Of a stretch of DNA of 25,257 nt, positions 9,334 through 20,995 are shown in pieces. A model generated the notes under the pieces. It saw only the letters and a list, made by a program, of their open reading frames with translations, did not search any database and was not told where the DNA came from. The translations under genes were made by a program, and so were the position numbers. Origin of the DNA: Ichthyophonus hoferi (taxonomy: Eukaryota; Opisthokonta; Ichthyosporea; Ichthyophonida; Ichthyophonidae); NCBI GenBank assembly GCA_002751075.1, contig NAOQ01000040.1, positions 67,621 through 92,877 of the forward strand, written 5' to 3'. Each line of letters opens with the position of its first letter. Within the stretch, counting starts at the first letter, position 1.

Positions 9334-11150
9334 ACAATACTAACAGAAACCTATATTGCTTGTTGGTAGTGGTAAGTTATAAAATGATATAAAGGGTGTA
9401 GGGAAGGGCAGGAATGGTGAAAGACACAAGACTACTCAAGTCCTGAAATAGCACTTTAATATTTGTTATTTTCGTTTGTAGGTGAAAGCTTTTCAACCTG
9501 AACTAAAAGAGTGTATATATTATTTTATTTACTGACGTAATAACATGAATTTGTGTTGTTATAATTTAAGTTAGGGGCGGCTCGGTTACTACGTTGCATA
9601 TATTTATTTATTTAAATATAAATATCTAAATATTACTCTAAGGCTTATTGTATTTATATTCCTGGTCTACACTTTTCACCTAAAATAAATATAAAAAAAT
9701 TTTCTATTTTTTTTTTCCTTTTACATTTATGGTTTTTGTTCTCTATCTTTCCTATTACCTTTCTTTTTTTTCTCTTTTTTATTTATTGGCCATTTGTTCA
9801 TTTACTTATAATCATGTAAATATTATAACCTATGCGAAATGTATTAATAATAACAATTAATAATTCAATAAAGAAAGCTAAGTTATAGGTATAAATAATA
9901 TAATGGGATAAGAACTAAATGGAATGATATAGTAAGGGAAGAAAAGCATATATATAGTATGGCTATAGTTTGCAGTTCTTTTGCAGTCAAACCATTATAG
10001 TTGAAAAAATATACCTGCAATACGACAAGACCCTAATGGAATGATAAGAGTAAGTGAATAAAAGTATATACATAATATTTTTATAGTTTGTAGTTCTTTT
10101 ACATAGTCAGATTTTCAGTAGTTAAGTTATAGAATGATAAAAGCCATTAGACAAAACATATCTTGTAATACACGATATGAGCCCAAGGAATGATAAAGTA
10201 GGGGAGTAAAGGTATATATAATTATACACCACTATTCGTTATTCTATATGTACACATACATAACATTCCTATACCCGACTGACAAACTACAATTCTAATC
10301 TTAAGATATATTGGATAATTAGGAACCATATTAAAACATTTCTAAAAATATATATATTTGGGTGTATAGAAGTTCGCCTTGGGTAGTGGTAGATATTACA
10401 GGTATATAGGGAGATTATTGCTCTATATCTGGATTATCTATATAAGTTGTGTATATCTATTGACATAAAAGTGTATAGTTATATATGAGATGTACATTTA
10501 TTTATACAAGATGCGTATATCTATCCAAATATAATACTCATTTATCTATTCAAGTTAAGTACACAACATTTCTATACACACTTCGCGCATCCTATCTAAC
10601 TCACGGCCCACTACCCCTTTACTAGTAACTGTTATAGCATCTATTCAAGCATATATATTTAATATAATACACATAATATATATATATCCTTAATTCATTC
10701 TATAAGAGATTGTACTACCTCCACCTTACTTTATTTTTTATGTTTTATCTATATTTATAGAATATCTTAACAAAATCTAGTTGGAAATATTATATTCTTT
10801 GTGGTTATTTTAGTTTGAAGATATCTCAGTCGTTGAGATAATACTAAGTGAGAATACTCAAAAATAAAAATAAACGATTTAAGTTTTTTTATAGCTATAA
10901 CATAACACAATACAATACAGCAGCAATAATTAATGTTTACTTCACCATTTAATAGCTACTTGCCCTTCCCTGGAACCAAGACATATATATGAGATTGTAG
11001 TCGCACATAGGGTCCAATACACTATTAAAGCATACAGCAGCAATGTTCTAATCCTGCCCATCACACTAGCTAAGCCTATAGGGCGGAGTATATATATATA
11101 CACATTTAGACATATATACTTACAGGATTACAATAACAAAAGCGTAAACT
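9334..11150. other. Convergent intergenic region; no gene seen
   Basis: This lies between the SDH5 stop and the OST3 3' end. It is AT-rich, with a T-rich patch at 9690-9785 and several AATAAA hexamers, the first at about 9684. The best-structured part is the diverged tandem repeat at 9905-10230. I see no open frame with protein character and no tRNA-like fold. Confidence 0.6.
9905..10230. repeat. Diverged tandem repeat, about three units
   Basis: Three related blocks begin near 9907, 10023 and 10172. Each has the pattern GA(T/C)AAGA..C.AA.GGAATGAT, then GTAAG or GTAGG, then AAAAG.ATATATA. The first two also share TATAGTTTG.AGTTCTTTT.CA..GTCA. Spacing is about 117 and 150 bp. A weaker relative may lie at 9370-9420. 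Confidence 0.5.
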
Positions 11151-11156
11151 TTTATT
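11151..11156 (-). terminator. Candidate polyadenylation signal of the OST3-like gene
   Basis: TTTATT on the plus strand is AATAAA on the minus strand, 54 bp after the TAA stop. The position is reasonable for a polyadenylation signal, but in such AT-rich DNA the hexamer is common by chance. Confidence 0.35.
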
Positions 11157-11209
11157 TACTTCATTGGATACTATATATAGTAGTATATATAATTCCAGCC
11201 AAATACCAT

Positions 11210-14200
11210 TTAGATAAGCAACTTAAAAGGGTAGTCAGGGCTTTTAAAAGTACGATAGCAGTACATATGAATGGCTAAAAATAGAAAGCCAATGATAACG
11301 CCTAAAGCTGCCATAACATCTTTGGAGATAAGGGGTAGCTTGTGCTTGTAGGCCTCCAAAGCAATGATAAATCCAAGAGCAGCAAACCCGTCTGTGAGGT
11401 GAGGAAGGGGAAGAGAGAGAAGGCGGAGGAGTGGCGGTGGTCGTGTTACTTTATATATAAGTATATGTGCATAATTGTATAAAAACGCTTTTTTTTTTTG
11501 CTGTTTTCAGTGTGCCCTAAAACTGCATCCTTTACAATATTTCAATATATTTGAAAATAATATTTTTTAAGAATTATAAACTGGTCCTTGGATTGGTTTA
11601 CTAAATGCTAATATAAACTAGTATCCGATATAGCTTAATAGCAAGAGCAATAATAATAATAATAATAATAATAACAATAATAATAATGCTTTCTATATAT
11701 AGTATAATTTAGTAGTCATATTAGAAGTTATACCAATATGTATAATATATACTGCCAATAAATAAGCTCTCATACAATACATATTTCGTACAATATTAAC
11801 ACACAAACTTACTCATCATCATAACCGCCATAGTTTCAGTTATGGATTGGTTTCCGAATGAGGTAAAGATTTTATTCTTTCCATGTTCATCTCTACCATA
11901 CATATCTGTATGCATAAGAGGTATAAGTATATATATCATGTATTACAATATAACATTACAATTTACAATTGCCATAATACAATTGGTTGGTTGCTAAACA
12001 CACATACACATAAACATCAAGTGGCTGCATAAATCCATACGCATAAATCTGACTGTTCTCGATAGATCACACAACCAAAAAAGATAAAGATAGAGATAAA
12101 CCCAAATATAAGTTAATCAATTGGAATACAAAAAATCAAATGGCTAGTGATGTTTACACGTCGCATTTATCAAAACATACTATTCAAATTTAATAATAAG
12201 ACACGCGCCCCTAGTATCGCATTACAACATTATTGTCATTGCTATTATATAATTATGGAGGCTAATATATGTAAATAACACATTCAAATAGAATACGAAA
12301 ATTAAATGATCAGTGACGTTTACATGTCATTATACCAAACCCATCAGAATATATTGTCGATTTTCTATAATCATACATTCATGACTAGTTTCTTATTACA
12401 ACTTTATGTCGCTTGTACATTGGTGTAAATTATGCAAGGTAAGGGAATACAAAATTATATCCTGGTATATATAAGGGTTCATTACGTTGAATCATATATG
12501 TGCACCTAGAAGGAGGTGCAGAAAACATCTTAAACAGTAAGAGAACATAAAAAAGGGGTAGAGGTAATGAATGCGAGAGTGCATATGACAGGGAAATATG
12601 CACACACATATACATACATACACGCCAATATATCAATACGACGACAAACCTATTGGGATAAATGCAACAATAATGACAGATGGATAAAGAATACAACAGT
12701 GCTATTAATCTGGTTGTATGTGTATATGTATACAATCATATATATAGATAGATGTATACATACTGGCTCCACGGATCTGATTATACATGTAGCCTCCCGT
12801 AAAACAAATAGCCATCAACTGTAACAAGTGATTGGAAAATAATCAGTACTACATTCCCGCCATCCAATAGGCATACCGATATCTTATACACCTCATACAT
12901 ATTATTGTCTGTCTACTGTACTGCCACAACCCCATTAAATTCTGTGCTCAGGTGCTTTAGTCCTTGATAAATCATGATTTTAAGGGTACATATTCTATAC
13001 TTTTTCCAATCAAAACCAATGATCCCAATTAATAATAATTAATCCCAAATTACGTATTTCAGTTCTGAATCAGATGATTATACAACAGAAATTACCAAAA
13101 AAAAAAGAGATACTGGAAGTAAACCTACATAGATATTAACTTATAATTCACATTAATTGTAGCCAATAGGGCACTAACTTCCACGATCAAAATAACCTTG
13201 TATAGATTTATATAATTAGATCTGAAAAGGAAACTTATGCAATCGGAATATTCATATAGAATCAAGTTTGTTCTAGACAGACATGTGTGCAAATACAGAC
13301 AGATTTGAACACGTCCTACGCACCCCTAGTAAACCCCTATACTCTACATGTATTATTTGTTTATGCAACGTAACACACTGTAGAAAAAAGACCAAGAGGT
13401 AACAATGGGGAAAAAATTGAAGGGAAAAAGAAAAAGTGAAATTGGAAAATAAAGAAAAAAAAAGAAAAAATAAAGAAAAAAAAAATAACAAATGAACTCA
13501 GAGAGGTCTTATGTTAAAGAACAAAAAATATTAATAACAACTTTAATTGGGAATTCTATTTTAAAGGTCTAGCTAGGACTATTCGTAGAATTCCCTATAT
13601 ATGTCGAGTATACAGATTTTCTAATTAAGGAAAACAACCATAATAATAATAGTAGTAATAACAACAACCACAACAATAACAACAATAATAATAGTTTCAA
13701 CAATACCTACCATAGAGGTCATACAGAAGAGTGGTCCAGCAAAGTGCATGAAGAGGCCAGTAGGGAAGAACGTAACAAGGAGATAGATAATAAGGATAGT
13801 AATACCTAGGGTAATCATGCGGCTAGTCCAATCAATAGGACGATAGATGGTGCACTGTTTACCAATGAGGGTTGTGAGCATGTGTGTAGAAAGATAATAT
13901 ATAGGAGCTGTGATTGTTAACCAATAGGTAGAGTGGTCTGGCTTTGTAAAATTAAGTGACATAGATGGTTGGTTTATAACGTTTGTTGTTTGTCATGTTT
14001 AAATTTGCTCATTACTTTACATAGATAACTAGTATTTTATAGTATGTATGTACATTAGTATGGTACTGTAATAGTATGTGATAGATTACTCTCTACCCAC
14101 TTCTCCTCTCATCAAATCTTAACTCTGTTACGAAATATAAGACCAACATATATATATATATATTTCCAACTATATAGAAAAGTGAGCCAAGATCGTTATA

Positions 14201-17200
14201 TATATAAAGTTATAAACTGCATATTATAACAGGCTAAAAGCCAGTGGAATAAGGGTGTAGATGAGGAACAATAAAGATGGCATGACAGAATTCATTAGTA
14301 TCGTATATAGCTCAAAAGAGACATATAGAATGTGTATATTTAAGAGAGAAAAAATAATATAATAAAATAAACAATAAATAATAGATGGTAGTAGTATGTA
14401 GTATATAGCACACTACACTAGGACATACCTCTATCCCTGTACGATCCGTAATAAACTTAGCAAACATTTCAGCACGCGGTGCTTTCCTGTGTGCCAATCA
14501 AATCAGACCAGTCAATGTGGGCGCCTATCCCTCTTCCTTACACTTTATATTTTATACACAATACTCCAATACAAAAACTATATATATATATATGCTTGAC
14601 CAGTTATTTTAGGAAGATAATAGTGCTATAATTATATTTCAACCAAAGAAAAAGGTGTAGAGCATCCTAACTAAGGGATACAAGATATAAAAGGTTGCAA
14701 CTATTGGCGTTTCAAACATTCATTATACACCCCTATAATAAATACGGTTATTATCAAGGCCCAATGCATGTATACATAATCAACACATATACATATATAT
14801 GTATCTTATTTTAATCTGTTACTTCATTCATTCATTCCTCTTCTACTCTCTTTGTATTATGGCTCGTTAAGGCAGTTGCCCGTGGGATACCAATTATACC
14901 CGACCCGACCTTAATCGGATTGGCAGCAAGAGTTCAAGCTATATAAATAGACTAGTAAAGGAACCCTACATATTCCATTTATTATTATCATTGTTGCTGT
15001 TTCTTTTTAAATATACATTGTGTTTCTCACACTTGGTCTTTCATATTCCTCGTCAAAACATTTTCAAAGAGAGCAAACAATACAGCGACAAGTCCAATTG
15101 ATATTTAGTCAATTAGTCAATAGTGCTAGTTTGGTCCCTTTTATATAATATAACCAATCGTATCAAAAAATTTCCTCTCTCCCTCCCACACATAACACAG
15201 CAGTATCACATTACACCACCATACATCCCCATACCTATAGAAGTCCTCTAGCTTGTCCCTCTTGGTAGGATCTCCCTTGGCAGGGAAATGCCAGATCAAG
15301 GGCGCACTATTGATATTAAACTAAGTAAGAAGAGTAGAGTATTAGTTTCGTACCCATTAATTGCCATGATTTAAAAGTCTAAAAAGAAGTCACTAGGGAT
15401 AGAAGACATGCATGAAGGCTTAATATAACAGCACAACATACTATAATATATTATGCAATAAGGGTGAATAGCCTATGGTTAGAGTATAAATAAAATGTGG
15501 CTCTATATAAGGTATTACAAAACAATAATAAGATAAAGTACGATATATTATGATATATTGTATTATATTATAGAACCTGTATAAATAACCTATGGGTAAA
15601 GTGTAAATAAATAGTGGTTATATGTGATTACATAACAATAATAATAACTAGGAATAAGATAGCACAACAAACCTTCTGGAACACCCTCTGACTCTTCTCA
15701 AAATCGAAAGATACAAAGTATACTCCTGGCTCAGAGGTATATTGGAAGGATTGGGCTGCAAGGTTAAATTCATCGTATACTATCCTGTATAGAGAAGAGA
15801 GTGAGAGGGAGATAGAGAGGGAGTGTACTATAAATTGATATATAGATAGGTTTACTATAGAAGTCATATTCTGTTTGTATAACAGTATAAGAGGAACATG
15901 GAGAAAGGAGAGTAAGAGTAGAGAGAGATAAATGGATAGATAGGTACTAAAACTACAATATTATCTTAGATTATACTATACTATATTATACCATACCATA
16001 CCATATTAATATTATAAAAAAACAAAAGCTTAAGTACTGTAGATATATTTATAAACTATAAACACCAACTTACTTGCAGGCACGGCATTTACGACTAGGA
16101 TCTAAAGCAGTAAACGTAACAAACATAGTGTAATTTTTTTCACCAGTGAAAAATCGAGAAAAATCAGCACTTGTCATATCAATCAAAGGACTGATCTTTG
16201 TCCTGGCATTTAGTTCGGCCACTTTGCTTGCCAACGACTACCCCATCCCACAAAGATAGTTGCAGAAATTAGAATTATGATTGCATGTATATATATATAT
16301 CTGTAGGCTAGTCTGTCCCAATTGAGGCCTAACTCTAGAGTGCCCAGAAAATCATATCAGAGGTCCATGTTTTTTAAAAAATTGTCATAAGCTTTTTAAT
16401 ACCAATCTTCAATCCGGTAAATGCATTTCACCGCGTATTAATGTGTCAAGGCGAAAAAACATCCTCTTAGTGCGGAGACAGCTACTTTGCTCTATTTAGT
16501 GCATAGAAAAAAGAAAGAGACAAGAGATAATTGGCATGGTGAATAATCTCTACAGCAGAAATGGTAAAAATAAGTCGAAAGCCAATGAGGCTGAGTAGAT
16601 GGGTAAAGATACAATACAATGTAGTTGTAGGTGAGATGCAAATAAAATACTTGTAGGCCCATATTCTTATAAACTGACTCTTCCACAAAACATTATCGCC
16701 AGCGAAATATCATTAACTGACCCCCTCCTTTTAACTTAAAAGTGATGGTGGATAGATGGATAGCTTGTAGAATAGAAAGTTTTGATCGGTTATTTATAGC
16801 TAAATAACAACATGATAATGAATAAGTCTATAAGGAGAAAGGGCAATCCAAAAGGAGCAAATAATTAGGTCTATGTTTTGGTGGTAAAACACCTTTCAGT
16901 TAAGAATTGAATAACTACGGAATTACAAGTGTTGAAGATATAGTCTATGACAGGCTGCTCTACACTGTTCAATAATACCCCGAAAAACAATGCTAACTGA
17001 CATTATTTTTAATATAGACAGATGGTTAGATGCCTAAAAAATAGTAGTCGTAATAGCAATAATAACCATCTTAGGAAGATCTTACTGCTAGTAATTATAG
17101 TAAAAGTATAAATTTGGCGACAGAGTCGGTAAGGATAATACTTCATGGTTTAGAGTAGTAATAGGGCACTACATAGTTACAAGTGACTTGTATCCAATGT

Positions 17201-17526
17201 GTACTAAGCTATTTGACCCCAAAAAGTGCTTGTTACGGCTTTAAAATATAAAAGAAGTATTTAAAAGTGAGTAGTAAATGAGTTAGGATATGATATAATC
17301 TGGTAGTTAAAGTAGTTGCAAGGTTTGCCTCTGACTTGAGAAGTGTTCTCATTAGATAGGAAAAATCTTAACAATAGCAATAATAATAATAATAAAAGCA
17401 TTAATAATAAATACTTCAGAAACAGTTAACAAATTAAATACAATACACACTTACATCCTTGGGTGCACCCTGGACGGTAGCCGAGAGGAGAGCGACACAG
17501 GTCGCCACAATACATGACCACTTCAT
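11210..17526 (-). CDS. OST3: Oligosaccharyltransferase complex subunit, OST3/OST6 (TUSC3/MAGT1) family, nine exons
   Basis: The family is the thiol-oxidoreductase subunit of ER oligosaccharyltransferase, which helps glycosylate acceptor proteins whose folding would hide the site. Exons, minus strand: 17526-17455, 16237-16074, 15784-15673, 15320-15235, 14486-14429, 13854-13711, 12818-12764, 11905-11813, 11391-11210. All introns are GT-AG, phases agree throughout, and the 966 nt encode 321 residues. Residues 1-20 are a signal peptide (MKWSCIVATCVALLSATVQG). A thioredoxin-like domain spans about 25-165, with active site C75-R-A-C78 and the cis-Pro loop NINSAP at 118-123. TDRTGIECTIYRPIDW at 158-173 aligns without gaps to the human TUSC3 sequence as I recall it. 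Membrane segments lie near 177-195, 204-226, 247-273 and 287-307, with GGYMYNQIRG after the second. The C-terminus SPDYPF resembles family ends. Length is near the usual 330-350. OST3 versus OST6 cannot be decided here. Confidence 0.93.
11647..11690. repeat. (AAT)n microsatellite in OST3 intron 8
   Basis: A run of AAT trinucleotides with one interruption, between exons 8 and 9 of the OST3-like gene. Confidence 0.9.
13380..13490. repeat. Purine-rich tract in OST3 intron 6
   Basis: The plus strand is almost all A and G (AAGAAAAAG, GGGAAAAAG and similar). On the transcribed sense (minus) strand this is a long polypyrimidine tract within intron 6. It is not adjacent to a recognised exon: the next acceptor is at 12819. 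Confidence 0.7.
13632..13698. repeat. ATA/ACA trinucleotide microsatellite next to the OST3 exon 6 donor
   Basis: Compound repeats of AAT, AGT and AAC type start about a dozen bases inside intron 6, just after the GTAGGT donor at 13710-13705. They inflate the open frame beyond the true exon, adding an artificial Ile/Val-rich tail to exon 6 if intron sequence is translated. Confidence 0.8.
14866..14935. other. GC-rich island in OST3 intron 4
   Basis: About 70 bp around TACCCGACCCGACC and GCCCGTGGGATACC is much richer in G+C than anything nearby in this intron. It has no open frame of note and does not fold as a tRNA by inspection: there is no acceptor-stem pairing, although AGTTCAAGCT vaguely recalls a B box. 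It may be a remnant of a dispersed repeat. Confidence 0.35.
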
Positions 17527-20500
17527 AGTAGAGGCTATAAAGAAATATGGCAATAAACGTGTGAGGTTAGTTCAAATGTATTGAGTGTGATTTGGCTAGT
17601 GTCATTTTAAAGCAAAAAAAAAAAGTAGTGTTTAAGGGATTTATTAGGACAAGAACATTTAAAGTGATGGTAGGGTAAGTGCATGCAAACCTCTATAAAC
17701 TTAGAAGCAAGGGCAAATCATCTCCCTATAAATAATCTAATTTAAGTTCCGTTTGTCATGGTATTATATATAATATAACTTCAGTTATCGCATGACTTGA
17801 GAGTTTTATTTCGGTTCAGGTACGACATTTATATAGTGTAATTGTTGCCTCATACTATCCATCCCTCCTTCCTGCTTCAGTCGGCTATTCTCTAATGTAT
17901 ACGTTATTCTTGGTTCATATAGAGCATCAAACTTATAACCACTTCATAGTGAAAGATAAAAAGGAAAGGGCAGATATGACATGCTCCAGATACAGAGAGA
18001 TGGATAGTGGTTAGGGCGGAGATATAGATTATGAAAAGCGGTAGTGCAATACCATGAATATACAAAGATGCAGATTCCAGTAGAGATATAAATAAGATAG
18101 ATGGGTCAAGTTAAATAAAAATGAAATGAGGTGGAGTTTACAAAGAATTAAAGAAAACCGAGTTCTTTCAACTGAAATACAATAGTGTATTATAGTTATA
18201 TCAATAAACTTTTCCCTTCTTATTGCAATGAGGTGCTGTTTAGTGTATATTCCAGGTTTGGGTAGTGTAGTGTGGGTCAGAAGAAAATGTATAATTGAAG
18301 AGTTGCCGAGTTATTTACAATACTTTTATAGAATTTGTTTGAGGAAAATGAGGCGTTAAAGATCTTAAACGCACAAATATATACACAATTACAATTGAAC
18401 ATATATATAATAATTGTATTAGTCTTGCACGTTGAGCTTCATTGATACCCATGACTATTTCTTAACAGCACTTGTCTACTTGGAATGAACAGAGCATTTT
18501 TTCCAACATAATTTCATGTAAGATCGTTTTCAATACATATGCTATGTGCATAGGTATGTCTCTATTATATAAATAGTTCCTATTATAACTTAGCAATACT
18601 TCACCAACACTATACCTTTCCCTTTCTCTATAAAACTTAACTTATAACTTGATTATTCTCATGTTGTTTTCAAACACCAAAAACACTACGCTACAAGTGA
18701 CACTGCAACAACAAAATTATCATATAGCTAAATATATAGATGTTTTGAACATAAACATCCTCACCCATACCCCACCACTAAACAGTTCTTTCTGTGTTGT
18801 GTTGTTAATAGTAAAACATGGATGACCCAAAACAAGGAGTACAGTGCATCAATTGACACTATAAAAATATTTCTCAAATAATAAGTAAATACAAACTGGT
18901 TATATAAAGGGACAAATACTTACAAAATATATAAAAATTGGCGTCAAAATACAAATTCAAAAAATATTATGACAAAACTCCCGACCTATATCACCCAAGT
19001 ATGAAACTATAATACCACTTCATTCACACCGTTACAACATTTACTAATTGCTTTTAATGATATATTTCATATTTATTTTAATATTTTAAATAATATATAT
19101 TGACAAATAAGCCAATACAATTATATTTTGCCATAAATTATCCTATTGGTTTCCAAGGGGTTCTTACGCTTTTGTAAGATCCAATTCACCAATAATACAT
19201 CTTTATACATACCTTAAAAGGCACAGTAAATATAAAGTCTAGTACTAAGTTTCCACTCTATTTTACTAGTTGTTTCTCATTATATTTATTTATTTTCTTT
19301 AAAAATTCATCTACTTTCTCTATTTTTTTATATTCTTTTTTATTATTTTTATTTTTATTACATATTTTTTTCCCTTGCAAAGTCCAATTACCGCTTTGTG
19401 GCTTTGAACTAATTACAAAGAATTGAATCACATAATCATGCACAAATTTGTAATCAGCTTCTTTTATGCATTGCTTATCAACAACAAATTTGTTTAGTTG
19501 TAATTTTTTGTTTATGTAGTCAGTTTATTAACTCAATTTATAAGAATAATAATAATTCCAGCACTTATTTTCTTAATGTAAGTTTAATCCCCGATTGACT
19601 ATAGATAAACACCAAGGAATTTTGGACTAAGCCTAAGAATATTAATTAAATACTCAAATAAATATAAGAACCTATCAGAATAGCTATATGTAGATACACC
19701 AATGATCGATGCGTATTGTGCATCCGTTCGCCTATATATGGATATAAAAATATATTCTCCCATTAAAATTGGTTGTCGCATTGTACCCCATGAGGCTTTG
19801 TATTATCATTACAAAATTCATATATTCCACAATCTGAATATGGGAAGCACATTAGCATGATGACAACTGTGGAATAATTTCATTAATTATTAATTTTTAA
19901 AAGTATAAATAAAGATAATTGTTTCGCTCTTTGTTACTATACCGTACACCAATAGGATGCAGTGTGTATCTATGTGAAATTTGATTTAGAGTTCATTTAG
20001 GCCACATTTTAGAAATACAACATATTAATTTATTTTAGATAGTGTTCCAATGTTTATTAGTATAAAATGTTTAAAAATCATAAATAAAAATTAATGAACG
20101 TGTGGAGTACCTGTGCAACCCAAATTCTGCTCTGATTCTACTTCAACACCTGCATGCACTTTCGGAAAGGAAAACATTCTTAATCGAGGTATATGGCGTT
20201 AATATTGGTCCAACACATCAAAATTTGGTTGTGGCGAATAACAAATCATATACTGTGAATTAATCTAACATCACTAGGGCTAGAACCTTTGTTTTACACG
20301 TTATCAATATCTTCTCCCCCTTTACGGGATATCATCGAAAAGTTCAAACATTTGAAATAGGATAATAACAACAAATTAATGATAATGTATTAATATAAAT
20401 GTATATATTTATTTACCTATATCTAAATTAATAAAACATTAACCAATATCCAAATAAGCAAGCAACAGACTTTAAATTTTAAAATAGCTAATATCAACGC

Positions 20501-20928
20501 ATCTTACTAAGCGAGGCCACTTCCATTTAAAATCGATAATTCCGGGGTAATATTACAGTGCTAGCCCTGGACTGATGCGATCGATAGCAGAGCCATACAT
20601 ACCTCACCGTTTATAATATACAGTACATCTACAGTAACATAATACATTTCTATACAAGTTTATATTTATAATATTATATGATATTGTGTAATACAACGTC
20701 AAACAGGTGTCTTTGTTTATATAATCTTTATACACAAGGCTTTCCTGTAACCCTGTTTTACATAAACGTAGATATATGCAAATATTATTACCAATTTTTC
20801 TGTATTATTTTTTAAAATACATCGTATAAGCAATCGCAAAAGAATTGTTGGTTATAGTAATAATTTTACCTCTAGTTATACAATATGTATTTGATAGCAG
20901 CACTGGTTTATAATAACAAATATTAAAC
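17527..20928. other. Divergent spacer between OST3 and MRPL21 5' ends; no gene recognised
   Basis: The two flanking genes point away from each other, so both promoters must lie in these 3.4 kb. The sequence is AT-rich, with a T-rich block at 19260-19375 and a small hairpin, CTTACGCTTTTGTAAG, near 19166. Open frames of about 60 codons on the minus strand at 19258-19443 and 19599-19781 have the Lys/Asn/Ile/Tyr bias expected by chance. One richer patch at 20094-20250 is listed separately. I cannot point to a specific promoter element with confidence. Confidence 0.5.
20094..20250 (-). pseudogene. Possible short coding remnant, unrecognised
   Basis: This patch has more balanced base composition than its surroundings. 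On the minus strand it reads about 50 codons with a single stop near 20203, including RLRMFSFPKVHAGVEV followed by NLGCTGTP. The residue mix looks more like real protein than the AT-driven frames around it. No family is recognised, no splice sites obviously bound it, and chance remains possible. Confidence 0.2.
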
Positions 20929-20995
20929 ATGTTGGCCTTACCTATACACCGCTCTATCTTAGGTACTTGGAGTAGTGCAGCAAAAATAATAAGAG
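20929..20995 (+). other. Inferred presequence exon of the bL21m gene
   Basis: ATG at 20929 has A at -3. It opens 22 codons plus one nt before AGAG followed by GTAGAG, phase-matched to the exon 2 acceptor at 22058. The peptide has His7, Arg8, Lys19 and Arg22 and no acidic residue, as in mitochondrial targeting sequences. The alternative donor GTACTT at 20963 gives an 11-codon version in the same phase. Neither donor is strong, so this is a prediction. Confidence 0.5.

Noticed and set aside
12430-12735. 101-codon minus-strand open frame, with a piece reading MFSAPPSRCTYM near 12485-12520
   Set aside because: I first considered it for OST3 exon 7 because of a fair acceptor. The 55-bp exon at 12818-12764 encodes the conserved GGYMYNQIRG and fits both phases, so this frame lies in intron 7.
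14861-14940. Possible tRNA
   Set aside because: A weak B-box-like AGTTCAAGCT is present, but no acceptor stem or A box fits.
19258-19443. 61-codon Lys/Asn-rich open frame on the minus strand
   Set aside because: Its composition is what AT-rich DNA gives by chance, and no motif or splice context supports it.
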